From NCBI GenBank assembly GCA_963736505.1, contig CAVTOZ010000001.1, forward strand, positions 434,001-498,000: a DNA stretch of 64,000 nt. Direction: 5' to 3'. Source of the stretch: Solirubrobacter sp963736505. Lineage in GTDB: Bacteria > Actinomycetota > Thermoleophilia > Solirubrobacterales > Solirubrobacteraceae. The number at the start of each line of letters is the position of its first letter. Position 1 is the first letter of the stretch. The notes under the pieces are model-generated. The model was given only the letters and a program-made list of their open reading frames with translations, had not been told where the DNA came from and did no database searches. The translations under genes were made by a program, and so were the position numbers. Of this stretch, positions 18,448 to 27,236 are shown piece after piece.

Positions 18448-18890
18448 TGCGGCGGCTCGGCGCGATCGTGCTGGCGTTCCTGCTCCTGGCCGCGCCCGCC
18501 GCCGCCGCGGCCAAGCCGCCGACGCTCGCCGACCTCGAGGACGAGGTGATGTGCGTCGAGTGCGGCACGCCGCTCGTGGTGTCGCAGTCGCCGGTCGCCA
18601 ACCAGGAGCGCGCCTTCATCACCGAGCAGATCGCGGCCGGCAAGGACAAGTCCCAGATCAAGGCCGCGCTGGTCGAGGAGTACGGCGACCAGGTGCTCGC
18701 CGACCCCGGCGCGAAGGGCTTCAACGCGACGCTGTGGATCGTCCCCGTGCTGCTCGTGCTGCTCGCCGCGACCGGGATCCTCTTCGCCGTCCGGCGCTGG
18801 CGGCGCAACGGGCCGGAGCCCGCCGCGGCGCTCGCGCCGGCGCTCAACGCCGACGACGCGCGCCGCCTGGACGCGGAGCTGAGGCGATGA
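18447..18890 (+). CDS. ccmH: Cytochrome c maturation protein CcmH (CcmH/CycL/NrfF family)
   Basis: A 147-residue protein: signal/anchor helix (MRRLGAIVLAFLLLAAPAAA), a three-helix domain with the redox motif VMCVECGTPL (LRCxxC class), and a C-terminal membrane helix (LWIVPVLLVLLAATGILFAV). It would hold or reduce apocytochrome cysteines together with the thioredoxin-like protein. It starts within the upstream stop codon. The gap to ccdA is filled by a copy of the dispersed repeat. Confidence 0.93.
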   Translation: MRRLGAIVLAFLLLAAPAAAAAKPPTLADLEDEVMCVECGTPLVVSQSPVANQERAFITEQIAAGKDKSQIKAALVEEYGDQVLADPGAKGFNATLWIVPVLLVLLAATGILFAVRRWRRNGPEPAAALAPALNADDARRLDAELRR

Positions 18891-18895
18891 GGGCG

Positions 18896-18952
18896 ACGAC
18901 TCGCCCACGGGGCTCGCGTCGCTGGGAGCAATCGCCCGGAGGGCGATTCTCC
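18896..18952. repeat. Dispersed repeat, copy 2 (about 55 bp, with hairpin AATCGCCC-GGA-GGGCGATT)
   Basis: This segment matches 32434-32488 at nearly every position, starting ACGACTCGCCC and continuing through GGGCTCGCGTCG to the hairpin at 18930-18948. It occupies most of the 79-bp gap between ccmH and ccdA, genes that are usually tightly spaced. Its forward frame reads DDSPTGLASLGAIA and is open into ccdA, but the normal CcdA start is ATG 18970. Confidence 0.75.
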
Positions 18953-18969
18953 CGGGCGAGGTCACGCAA

Positions 18970-19716
18970 ATGAATGGGGGCGTCGACACGACGGTGATCG
19001 CGGCGTTCGCGGTCGGCTTCGTATCGTTCATCTCGCCGTGCGTGCTGCCGCTGGTGCCGGGCTACCTGTCGGCCGTCTCGGGCGTCTCGATCGCCGAGAT
19101 GCGCACGGGCGAGCGCAGCACGGTCAAGATCCTCGTGCCGGCGCTCGTGTTCTGCCTCTCGTTCACCGTCGTCTTCGTCGCGCTCGGGATGACGGCGACC
19201 GGGCTCGGCTCGTCGCTGCAGGGCTCGCGCGACACGCTCGACAAGATCGCCGGCGCGGTGATCGTCGCGCTCGGCGTCTTCTTCCTGCTGACGCCGTTCG
19301 TGCCCAAGCTCAACCGCGAATGGCGCCCGGACGCGCTGATCACGCGAGCGGGCTCGGGCGGGCCGCTGGTCGCGGGCGCCGCGTTCGCGGTCGCCTGGAC
19401 GCCGTGCGTCGGGCCGACGCTCGGCTCGATCCTGTCAGCCGCGGCGACGCAGGACACCGTCGGCAAGGGCGGGATCCTGCTCGCGTTCTACTCGCTGGGA
19501 CTGGCCGTCCCGTTCCTACTCACCGCGCTCGCGTTCACGCGCATGACGACCGCGTTCCGCTGGCTGCGCGACCGCTACCTGATCGTCACGGCGGTCTCCG
19601 GCGTGATCCTGATCACGATGGGCCTGCTGCTGTTCACGGGCGAGCTGCAGCGGCTCAACATCGAGGCCCAGGACGCGCTCGACGGCCTGGGCCTCAACTT
19701 CTTCAAGTCCGTCTAG
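18970..19716 (+). CDS. ccdA: Cytochrome c biogenesis thiol-disulfide transporter CcdA
   Basis: A 248-residue protein with six predicted helices, which carries reducing equivalents across the membrane to the thioredoxin-like and CcmH proteins. The two reactive cysteines are in SPCVLPLVPGYL (near residue 24) and WTPCVGPTLG (near residue 140). It completes the redox arm (tlpA, ccmH, ccdA) of cytochrome c maturation. Its stop overlaps the convergent SARP-STAND gene stop by four bases. Confidence 0.95.
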   Translation: MNGGVDTTVIAAFAVGFVSFISPCVLPLVPGYLSAVSGVSIAEMRTGERSTVKILVPALVFCLSFTVVFVALGMTATGLGSSLQGSRDTLDKIAGAVIVALGVFFLLTPFVPKLNREWRPDALITRAGSGGPLVAGAAFAVAWTPCVGPTLGSILSAAATQDTVGKGGILLAFYSLGLAVPFLLTALAFTRMTTAFRWLRDRYLIVTAVSGVILITMGLLLFTGELQRLNIEAQDALDGLGLNFFKSV

Positions 19717-22700
19717 CAGACCTTCCGGTACGGCTGGTCGGGCACGGCGGCCGCCCATTCGCGCCGTGTCAGCGCGCGGCCCGCGACGGCGCACGCGTGG
19801 CGCTCCCAGGCCGGTGCCGTGACCGGCCATTCGACGCCGCGCCCGCGCACGCCGAGCGCGAACAGCCGGCTCCCGTCGGGCGTGAACGTGGCCGCGGACC
19901 ACTGGTTGGCATCGACCGTGAGCGCCGAGCCGACCCGCTCGCGCGTCGCGACGTCCCACAGCAGCACGGTGCCGTCGGTCCCGGCCGTGGCGAGCGTCCG
20001 CCCGTCGGGCGAGAAGCCCGTCCACAGCACGTAGCCCTCGTGGCCGGGGAGCGGCGCCCCGATCTCCTTCCAGCTCGACGCCGACCACAGCCGCGTGCGG
20101 CCGTCGTAGTCACCGGTCGCCAGCTGCGACCCGTCGGGCGACCAGCTCACCCAGCGGACCGCCCCGGGCGCCTCGCGCAGGCGCGCGACCAGGTGGCCGT
20201 CGGAGAGCGCATGGATCTCGGTGCCGAGCGGGCCGTACGTCGCGGCGAGGAGCTTGCCGTCCGGGCTGAACGCGACCGACAGCACCTCCTGGCCGGCGTG
20301 CTTGACGTGCACGGGGCCGGGCGCGCCGGTGCGCGCGTCCCACGTGAGCACGTCGCCGCCGAAGTCGCCCGCCGCGATGTAGCGCTGCGAGAACGCGACC
20401 GCCTGCGAGCCGCCGTCGGTCAGGCCGGAGAGCCGCAGCAGCGGGGCGCCGGTCTGCGCGTCGAGCACCGAGACGGCGTGCGCGGCCGGGACGAACGCCT
20501 CCAGCACCACCGCCAGCCGGTGGCCGTCGGGGCTGGGCGCGAGCGCGCCGATCCCGCCCCCCAGCCGCCCGCCCAGCGTCCCGGCCGGGCGGACCGTCGC
20601 CGTGTTCCACACGGCCAGGTCGCCGTTCGCCTCGCCCACGATCAACCGGTTGCCATCGATCGCGAGCGGCGGCGGCGTGTCCTGTGGCGGCCGGCCGGCG
20701 AACGGGCGCCCGAAGCGGCGGTCGCCGGCCAGGTCCCACGCGATCGACGTGCCGTCGAGCGAGCTGGTGAACGCCGTCCGCCCGTCCGGGGCGAGCGCGA
20801 TGTCGGTGATCAGCCCGTGGTGGCCGGCGAGCGTGTCGCGGACGGTGCCGGTCGGCACGTCCCAGACGAGCGCGACACCGTCGAGCCCGGCGGTGACGAG
20901 CGTCCGCCCGTCAGCCGTGAAACCCATCCGGTTGACGGCGCCGGCGTGGCTGCCGCTCAGCGTCCGGCCGGTGCCGGTGCGGGCGTCGTACAGCCGCACG
21001 GAGCCGCGCATGGAGCCTTCGGCGACGCGATCGCCGGACGAGTCCACGGCGACCTCGAAGTCGCCCGGGAGCGTGTGGCGGACGGCGAGCGTCGCGGTGG
21101 CGAGCTCGTACGCGGTGCGGTCGCGCGCGTCGCTGACGACCAGCCAGCGGCGGTCGGGCGAGCGGCCGACGCGCCCCGTGTGCGCGCCGTAGGCGTGCCA
21201 GCCGCCGGCCCACTCGCGCCGCTCGAGGTCGTAGCGGCGCAGCAGCGTCGGCGTACCGTCCGGGCCGGCCTGGTCCTGCTCGAACACGATCAGCTCGCGG
21301 CCGGTGGGGCCGAACAGCGCGCCGGGCGCGTCGTTGTCGGTGCCGTGCGGGGCGGGCCCGAGGTCGATCCGGGAGATCCGCCTCGCCGTGCGCACGTCGT
21401 AGAGGTCGACGTCGAGCTCAGGCCCGCCGCCGCTCGTGACCGCGAGCGTGCGCCCGTCGCCGGAGAAGTCCAGCCAGCCGTCGGCGTGCAGCATCGGCGC
21501 GGCCGGCCGGCGCGTGGCGGCGTCGACCAGCAGCGTGTTGCTCTCGTTGTCCTCGATCGCCAGCACGCGGCCGTCCGGGCTGATGACGTCGTCGTTCGGC
21601 CGCCCCGGCATCGTCGGCAGGACACCGACCGCGGCCGGGTTGCGCACGAGCTCCGACAGCAGCGAGCTGCGCGTCGCGACGCTGTCGTCGAGCGCGGTGC
21701 CGGCGCGGGCGAGCAGGAGGCCGTGGTCGATGCGGTCGTCGGTGAGCGACTCGGCGCCGAGCCGCTGCGCGTCGGCCACGACGACCGCGCGGCGGGCGCG
21801 CGAGCGCTGCGAGAGCGCGGTGGCGCCGGTGACGACGGCCGCCGCGAGCAGGACGGCGACGACGCCGAGCGCCGCCTGCAGGCGGCGCGTGGCGCGGCGG
21901 CGGCGCTCGGCCTCACGGCCGGCGTGCTCCTGGGCGGCGGTGAGGAACTCGCGCTCCAGCGCGTTCGCCTCGCCGGGGCGCGCCGCGGTCCACTCGACGG
22001 CGGCGGCGAGGCGGGCGCCGCGGTAGAGCTCGGACGCGTCGCGCCCGCCCGCGTCCCATTCGCGCGTCGCGGCGGCGAGGTGGGCGCGCGTCCGGCGTCC
22101 CTCGGCGTCCTCCTCGAGCCAGCCGCGCAGGCGCGGCCACTCACGCAGCAGCGCCTCGTGGGCGACCTCGGCGTAACCGTCGTCGACCGTCACCAGGCGG
22201 CTCTCGGTCAGGCGCGCGAGCGCGACGGGGTCGAGCTCGGACGGCGACACGCGGCGGCGCACGAACGCGATCTCGCCGCCGGCGTCGGCGAGGCGCACCA
22301 GGATCCGGCGCGCGGCAGCGGCCTCGGGCTCGCTGAGGCGCCGGTAGGCGTCCTCCGCCAGCCGCGCGACGGCGCCGCGCACGCCGCCGGTGCGCTCGTG
22401 CGCCTGCGCGCGCAGCACAGGCCCGTCGCGCTCGCGCCACAGCTCGACGAGCGCCGTCGAGAGCAGCGGCAGGCCGCCGGGCTCGTCGGCGGCTTCGGCC
22501 ACGAGCGTCTCGGTCAGCGCCGGCTCGACGCGCAGGCCGGCCCGCTCCGCCGGGCGCACGATCGCGCGGCGCAGCTCCTCGCGGGTCATCGGGCCGACGA
22601 GCAGCTGGTTGGCGGCGACCAGCGCGGCGAGCTCCGGGTGCGCGGTGCAGCGGCCGTAGAAGTCGGCGCGGATCGCGAGGACGACCAGCGGCCCGGTGCC

Positions 22701-24551
22701 GGCGGCGTCGACGAGGCCGTCGAGGAACGCCGTCCGCTCGTCCGCGTCGCGGCAGGCCGTGAACGCCTCCTCGAACTGGTCGACCGCGATCACCAGGCGG
22801 CGCGCGCCGGCCGCCTTCCAGAGCGCGCGGTCCAGCGCGGCGGCGGGCTGCTCGCCCGGGCGCATGAGGACCTGGCGCCAGCCGTCGGAGCCGGGCAGCG
22901 CGCCGTCCGCGAGCGCCGGGAGCAGGCCGGCCCGCAGCGCCGACGACTTCCCGCTGCCGGACGGGCCGACGATCGCCAGCAGGCCGGCGCCGGCCGTCCG
23001 GGCGACGAGCTCGGCGACCAGCCGCTCGCGGCCGCAGAAGTACTGCGCGCGGTCCGCGTCGAACGGGGCGAGGCCGGCGTACGGGCAGACCGCGGGCTCG
23101 GACGCGGCGGGCGCGTAGCGCTCCTCGCGCGCGCGAGCGTCCCGCAGCTCGGCGTAGTCGCCGGCCAGCGTCGCCTCGGCCGCACGCAGGTCGCCGCGGC
23201 CGGCGGCGGCGCGATCGGCGGTGGCGGCGAGCCGGCGCGCCATCAGCGCGCGCGCCCAGGCGGCCGCGGCGAGGTGGACCTCCCGCGGTACGCCGGCGGT
23301 CTCGGCCATCAGCTCCTCGACGGGGATCTCGGCCGCCGCCGGGAGATGCAGGCGCGCGATCCGCTCCACGGCGGCCTCGCCGAGCGGCCCGAGCGCGAGG
23401 CTGACGGCGGCGCCCGGCAGATCCGGCGAGCGCTGAAGCGCGACCACGAGGCCCGCCACGCCCGCGAGCGCGGCCTGCAGCCCGGGAGTGGCGGCGTCGA
23501 GGTCGTCTACGACCAGGAGCCCCGGCCGGCCCGAGCCGGCGACGCCGCGGGAGGCAGCCCCGGCCGCGCGGACGGCCTCCTCCGCCCCCGCGGCGCGGGC
23601 GCTCACGTACGCGACCTCGCTGCCTGCGCCGGCCGCCTCGCGCGCGAGCTCGGCGGCGAGGCGCGTCTTGCCGATCCCCGCCGGCCCGTGGACGAGCGCG
23701 AGCGTGGAGGTGCCGAGCAGGTCGCGCAGCGCGGCGAGCTCGGACTCGCGGCCGGCGAGCACGGGCGAGCCTCCGTCGAGCTCGGGCGGGAGCGCCGCCG
23801 CCGGAGCCGGATCCAGCGACGGGTCCTGGGCGAGCACGGCGGCCTGCAGCGCGCGCAGCTCCGGGCCGGGCTCGACGCCGATGCGACCGACGAGCACGGT
23901 CCGCGCGCGCCGGTAGGCGGCCAGCGCGTCGCTCTGGCGCCCGCAGCGGTAGAGCGCGAGCATCAGCTGGCCGTGCAGCCGCTCGCGCAGCGGCTCCGCC
24001 GCCACGGCGGCCTCGAGCTCCGCCACCGCCTCCGCGTGGCGGCCCAAGGCCAGCGACGCGTCGACGCGCGCCTCGAACGCGGCCAGCCGCGCCTCCTCCA
24101 ACCGCGCGATCTCGGGCTGCGCGAACGACTCGTAGGCGAGGTCCGCGAGCGGCTCGCCGCGCCACAGCGCGAGCGCCTCGCGCAGCGCCTCCTCGGCCGC
24201 ACCGGGATCGCGGGCCAGGCGCGCGCGGCCGTGCGCGACGAGCGCCTCGAAGCGGTCGATGTCGCGCTCGCCCTCCTCGACGCGCAGCCGGTACGCGCTC
24301 CCGCGCGTCTCCAGCCGCCCGTCGAGCCCGAGCGACCGGCGCAGCGCCGAGACGCCGTTGTGGACCATCTTCGGCGCGGTCGGCGGCGGCGTCTCGCCCC
24401 ACAGCTCGCGCATGAGCCGCTCGCTCGTCACGAGCTCGTTGGCGCGTACGAGCAGGAGCCCGAGCAGCGCTCGCCGGCGGCCGCCGCCGACCGCCAGCGG
24501 GCGACCGTGGTCGTCGAGCACCTCCAGCGGTCCGAGCATCCGGTAGTCCAC
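19713..24551 (-). CDS. SARP-type regulator fused to two NTPase domains, a membrane helix and WD40 repeats
   Basis: A 1612-residue protein. Residues 1-95 form an OmpR-type winged helix (YRMLGPLEV start). Residues 96-245 are the bacterial transcriptional activation domain of SARP proteins. A first P-loop is at GPAGIGKT (289-296) with LLVVDD at 345-350. A second, nSTAND1-type NTPase follows with CGRERL (506), GPSGSGKS (529-536) and DQFEE (591-595). A hydrophobic helix lies at 891-913. From about 980 to 1590 there are WD40-type repeats (for example LAPDGRTAFTSSLDGTSIAWD). By analogy with AfsR, ligand or signal binding to the propeller would gate NTP-driven DNA binding. The helix implies membrane association. 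GTG 24551 gives the standard SARP start. It is divergent from a propeller lipoprotein across a phased-repeat operator. Confidence 0.92.
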   Translation of the reverse strand: MDYRMLGPLEVLDDHGRPLAVGGGRRRALLGLLLVRANELVTSERLMRELWGETPPPTAPKMVHNGVSALRRSLGLDGRLETRGSAYRLRVEEGERDIDRFEALVAHGRARLARDPGAAEEALREALALWRGEPLADLAYESFAQPEIARLEEARLAAFEARVDASLALGRHAEAVAELEAAVAAEPLRERLHGQLMLALYRCGRQSDALAAYRRARTVLVGRIGVEPGPELRALQAAVLAQDPSLDPAPAAALPPELDGGSPVLAGRESELAALRDLLGTSTLALVHGPAGIGKTRLAAELAREAAGAGSEVAYVSARAAGAEEAVRAAGAASRGVAGSGRPGLLVVDDLDAATPGLQAALAGVAGLVVALQRSPDLPGAAVSLALGPLGEAAVERIARLHLPAAAEIPVEELMAETAGVPREVHLAAAAWARALMARRLAATADRAAAGRGDLRAAEATLAGDYAELRDARAREERYAPAASEPAVCPYAGLAPFDADRAQYFCGRERLVAELVARTAGAGLLAIVGPSGSGKSSALRAGLLPALADGALPGSDGWRQVLMRPGEQPAAALDRALWKAAGARRLVIAVDQFEEAFTACRDADERTAFLDGLVDAAGTGPLVVLAIRADFYGRCTAHPELAALVAANQLLVGPMTREELRRAIVRPAERAGLRVEPALTETLVAEAADEPGGLPLLSTALVELWRERDGPVLRAQAHERTGGVRGAVARLAEDAYRRLSEPEAAAARRILVRLADAGGEIAFVRRRVSPSELDPVALARLTESRLVTVDDGYAEVAHEALLREWPRLRGWLEEDAEGRRTRAHLAAATREWDAGGRDASELYRGARLAAAVEWTAARPGEANALEREFLTAAQEHAGREAERRRRATRRLQAALGVVAVLLAAAVVTGATALSQRSRARRAVVVADAQRLGAESLTDDRIDHGLLLARAGTALDDSVATRSSLLSELVRNPAAVGVLPTMPGRPNDDVISPDGRVLAIEDNESNTLLVDAATRRPAAPMLHADGWLDFSGDGRTLAVTSGGGPELDVDLYDVRTARRISRIDLGPAPHGTDNDAPGALFGPTGRELIVFEQDQAGPDGTPTLLRRYDLERREWAGGWHAYGAHTGRVGRSPDRRWLVVSDARDRTAYELATATLAVRHTLPGDFEVAVDSSGDRVAEGSMRGSVRLYDARTGTGRTLSGSHAGAVNRMGFTADGRTLVTAGLDGVALVWDVPTGTVRDTLAGHHGLITDIALAPDGRTAFTSSLDGTSIAWDLAGDRRFGRPFAGRPPQDTPPPLAIDGNRLIVGEANGDLAVWNTATVRPAGTLGGRLGGGIGALAPSPDGHRLAVVLEAFVPAAHAVSVLDAQTGAPLLRLSGLTDGGSQAVAFSQRYIAAGDFGGDVLTWDARTGAPGPVHVKHAGQEVLSVAFSPDGKLLAATYGPLGTEIHALSDGHLVARLREAPGAVRWVSWSPDGSQLATGDYDGRTRLWSASSWKEIGAPLPGHEGYVLWTGFSPDGRTLATAGTDGTVLLWDVATRERVGSALTVDANQWSAATFTPDGSRLFALGVRGRGVEWPVTAPAWERHACAVAGRALTRREWAAAVPDQPYRKVC

Positions 24552-24590
24552 CGCAGCGCGACCGTACGCCGCCCCCGAGAGCCGCGCAAC

Positions 24591-24634
24591 CGGCGATTAC
24601 CCGGCGATTACCGGCCGTGGCGAGCGCGGTTACC
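24591..24634. promoter_or_regulatory. SARP-type operator: heptads G(A/G)TTACC phased at 11 bp
   Basis: Two perfect tandem copies of the 11-mer CGGCGATTACC (24591-24601, 24602-24612) are followed, after one further 11-bp turn, by GCGCGGTTACC (24624-24634). The heptads therefore end at 24601, 24612 and 24634, in exact 11-bp phase. SARP regulators are known to bind direct heptamer repeats with this spacing. The array sits between the SARP-STAND gene and the lipoprotein gene, ending 22 bp before the lipoprotein ATG. The spacing is seen directly; the binding is inference. Confidence 0.75.
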
Positions 24635-24656
24635 GGGCCGGCGCACGATCGCCGCC

Positions 24657-25604
24657 ATGTTCGCCTCCCGCACAACGCTCGCCGGCCTCGCGGTGCTCGC
24701 CACGGCCGGCTGCGGCAGCGCCTCCAGCGCGCCGCCGCGCACCACGCCGACGCCGAAGCCCGCCGCCGCCAAGCCCAACGTCATCACCTACGCGGTCACG
24801 GACCCCGTGGACATCCTCCCCGACGCCGCGGGCGCGTGGGTGCTCAGCCGCGACGGCGACCTCGTCCGAATCGACGCCGCGAGCGGCAAGGTCGGCGCCC
24901 CGCTGCCCGCGGGCACGGAGAAGCTGTGGCGCGACCAGGAGGCGCTCACACGCGTCGGCGACACGCTGTTCATGGCCGACGCGCAGAAGGGCCTCCTGCG
25001 CTTCGACGCGCGCACGGGCAAGCCGCACGGCAAGCCGATCGCGCTCGGGCACCCGAACGCGCTCGCCGGCGACGGCAGAACCCTGTGGGTGGCCGCCGCG
25101 GGCACCAGCACGCTGACGCGCGTGGACCTGAAGACGCTCAAGGCCTCCAAGCCAATGCGCCTCAAGGGCTCGCTGCGCGCCGTCGGCGCGACCGGCGGGC
25201 GCCTGTGGACGGTCGACGACAAGGCCGGCGTCGTGAGTGAGCGCGATCCGGGCACGGGCGACGTCATCGCCAAGCTGTCCATGGACGCGTCCGCCTCCGG
25301 GATGTCGGCCGGCAGCGACCTGTGGATCAACGACACCGACGGCGCGACCGTCGTCGCGAGCAAGACGCTGGCGAAGCTCGGCCGCTGGACCCCCGGCGTC
25401 GACTCGTACCCGATCACGGCCGGCGACGGCGACGGCGGCGCCTGGGGCGTCTCGGAGACCGACCCGACCCTGGTCCACCTCGACGGCGCCGCCAAGACGA
25501 TCCAGCGGATCGCGCTCCCGCGACCCGGCACGACCCTCGCGGTGGGACCCGACGCCGTCTGGGTCGCCGCCGACGGCGGCCCGATCTACCGCGTCCCGCG
25601 CTGA
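24657..25604 (+). CDS. Beta-propeller lipoprotein (YVTN/SMP-30-like repeats)
   Basis: A 315-residue secreted lipoprotein with a short signal (MFASRTTLAGLAVLATAGC) and Cys19 as lipid anchor. A Pro/Thr/Ala linker follows. The remainder is a series of about 40-residue blades, with recurring L-W-V and VDLKT- or IDAASGK-type turns (WVLSRDGDLVRIDAASGK, LWVAAAGTSTLTRVD, AVWVAADGGPIYRV). It probably binds a ligand or protein at the outer face of the membrane. Its promoter carries the SARP-type repeats, so the divergent SARP-STAND protein probably controls it, an arrangement like afsR with its small target gene. Confidence 0.82.
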   Translation: MFASRTTLAGLAVLATAGCGSASSAPPRTTPTPKPAAAKPNVITYAVTDPVDILPDAAGAWVLSRDGDLVRIDAASGKVGAPLPAGTEKLWRDQEALTRVGDTLFMADAQKGLLRFDARTGKPHGKPIALGHPNALAGDGRTLWVAAAGTSTLTRVDLKTLKASKPMRLKGSLRAVGATGGRLWTVDDKAGVVSERDPGTGDVIAKLSMDASASGMSAGSDLWINDTDGATVVASKTLAKLGRWTPGVDSYPITAGDGDGGAWGVSETDPTLVHLDGAAKTIQRIALPRPGTTLAVGPDAVWVAADGGPIYRVPR

Positions 25605-25610
25605 GCCGAG

Positions 25611-27236
25611 CTACATCGTGTCGGGCGCGGACACGCCGAGCAGGCCCAGCGCGCTCGCCAGCGTGTCGCGCGTCGCGACCACGAGGCCGATCCGGAACGC
25701 CTTCAGCTCCGCCGGCTCGGCGTCCTTGACGCGGCAATGGCCGTAGAACGCGGTGAAGCGCTGCGCGAGATCGAGCGCGTAGCCGGCGATCCGGTGCGGC
25801 GCGCGGCGCGCGGCCGCCTCGGCGACCTCGGCGGGGAAGTCCAGCAGCCGGCGCACGAGGTCGCGCTCGGCCGGGTGCAGCTCCAGCCCGGCGGCCGGGT
25901 CGGCGACCGCGCCCTCCCCCACCTCGCGCAGGATCGACGCCGCGCGGGCGTGCGCGTACTGCACGTAGAAGACCGGGTTCTCGGCGTTCTGCTGGCGCGC
26001 GAGGTCGAGATCGAGGTCGATCGTCGTCTCGTGCGAGCGCGAGATCATGAACCAGCGCGTGGCGTCGACGCCGATGTCGGCGATCACCTCTTCGAGCGTC
26101 ACGAAGTCGCCCTTGCGCTTGGACATCTTGGCCTTCTGGCCGCCCTCGACGATGTGGACCATCTGCAGGATCGGGACCTCGAACGCGTCGGGGTCGCCGC
26201 CGAGCGCGGCGATCGAGGCCCTCACGCGGCCGATGTAGCCGTGGTGGTCGGCTCCGAGGACGTTGATCAGCTTGTCGAAGCCGCGCCGCAGCTTGTCGTC
26301 GTGGTACGCGACGTCGGCGGCGAAGTACGTCGTCGCGCCGTCGGCCTTGATCAGGACGCGGTCCTTGTCGTCGCCGAACGTCGTCGTGCGCAGCCACAGC
26401 GCGCCGTCGGACTCGTACAGGTGCCCGAGCTCGCGCAGGCGGCCGATCGCGAGCTGGATCGGCGACGGATCGCCTTCGTGCAGCGAGCCTTCGAGGAAGT
26501 ACGTGTCGAAGTCGACGCGGTAGTCGTGCAGAGTCCGGCGGATCCCCTCCATGATCAGGCGGCCGGCGCGGCGGCCGAGGTCGGCGGGATCGGCGTCGGC
26601 GGCGTCGGGCAGCTGGGCGGCGAGGCCGGCCACGTAGTCGCCCTGGTAGCCGTCCTCCGGGACCGGCTCGTGACGCGCGCGTGCGCGCACGGAGGCGCCG
26701 AGCTTGCGCACCTGCTCGCCGGCGTCGTTGAAGTAGTACTCGCGCTCGACCGTGTGGCCGGTGTGCTCGAACAGCCGCGACAGCGCGTCGCCGTAGGCGG
26801 CGTGGCGCGCGCTGGCGGCCGTCGCCGGGCCGGTCGGGTTGGCGGAGACGAACTCGACGTTGACCTTCAGCGGGCGCTCGGGCGTCGAGCGGCCCCAGTC
26901 GTCGCCGGCCGAGAGGATGTCGCGCGTCGCGCCGACGTACCAGGGGTCGGCGAGGAAGACGTTCAGGAACCCGGGTCCGGCGACCTCGACGCGCTCCAGC
27001 GCGGGGCCGAGACGGGCGCTCAGGCGCTCGCCGAGCTGCTCGGCGATCGCGCGCGGCGGCTGGCGCAGGGCGGGCGCGAGCAGCATCGCCGCGTTCGTCG
27101 AGTAGTCGCCGAAGCCGGCCTGCTTGGGGCGCTCCAGCGACGCGCGCGCGCGCGGCGACGCGGTGCCGTTGCGCAGATCCGCGGCAGCCGCCTCGACGGC
27201 CGCCCTCAGCTCGTCGAGGGGAGTCATGTCACCCAT
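25611..27236 (-). CDS. argS: Arginyl-tRNA synthetase with altered HIGH motif
   Basis: A 541-residue class I synthetase. The N-terminal Add-1 domain (GFGDYSTNAAM), the catalytic lead-in FVSANPTGP (129-137), KMSKR (370-374) and the helical anticodon-binding domain (YAHARAASILRE onward) are all in order. The HIGH signature after NPTGP normally reads HVGH but here reads TAAS (139-142), followed by ARHAAYGD. ATG 27236 overlaps the rlmH stop by 8 bp; ATG 27227 is an equally good start. As a housekeeping gene it must be active unless a second argS exists. Confidence 0.95.
   Translation of the reverse strand: MGDMTPLDELRAAVEAAAADLRNGTASPRARASLERPKQAGFGDYSTNAAMLLAPALRQPPRAIAEQLGERLSARLGPALERVEVAGPGFLNVFLADPWYVGATRDILSAGDDWGRSTPERPLKVNVEFVSANPTGPATAASARHAAYGDALSRLFEHTGHTVEREYYFNDAGEQVRKLGASVRARARHEPVPEDGYQGDYVAGLAAQLPDAADADPADLGRRAGRLIMEGIRRTLHDYRVDFDTYFLEGSLHEGDPSPIQLAIGRLRELGHLYESDGALWLRTTTFGDDKDRVLIKADGATTYFAADVAYHDDKLRRGFDKLINVLGADHHGYIGRVRASIAALGGDPDAFEVPILQMVHIVEGGQKAKMSKRKGDFVTLEEVIADIGVDATRWFMISRSHETTIDLDLDLARQQNAENPVFYVQYAHARAASILREVGEGAVADPAAGLELHPAERDLVRRLLDFPAEVAEAAARRAPHRIAGYALDLAQRFTAFYGHCRVKDAEPAELKAFRIGLVVATRDTLASALGLLGVSAPDTM

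Noticed and set aside
19038..25604. A 2188-codon open frame on the plus strand opposite the SARP-STAND gene
   Set aside because: It is an antisense shadow caused by scarce stops in GC-rich DNA. Only its last 315 codons (the lipoprotein from ATG 24657) look like protein, and the opposite strand carries clear domains.
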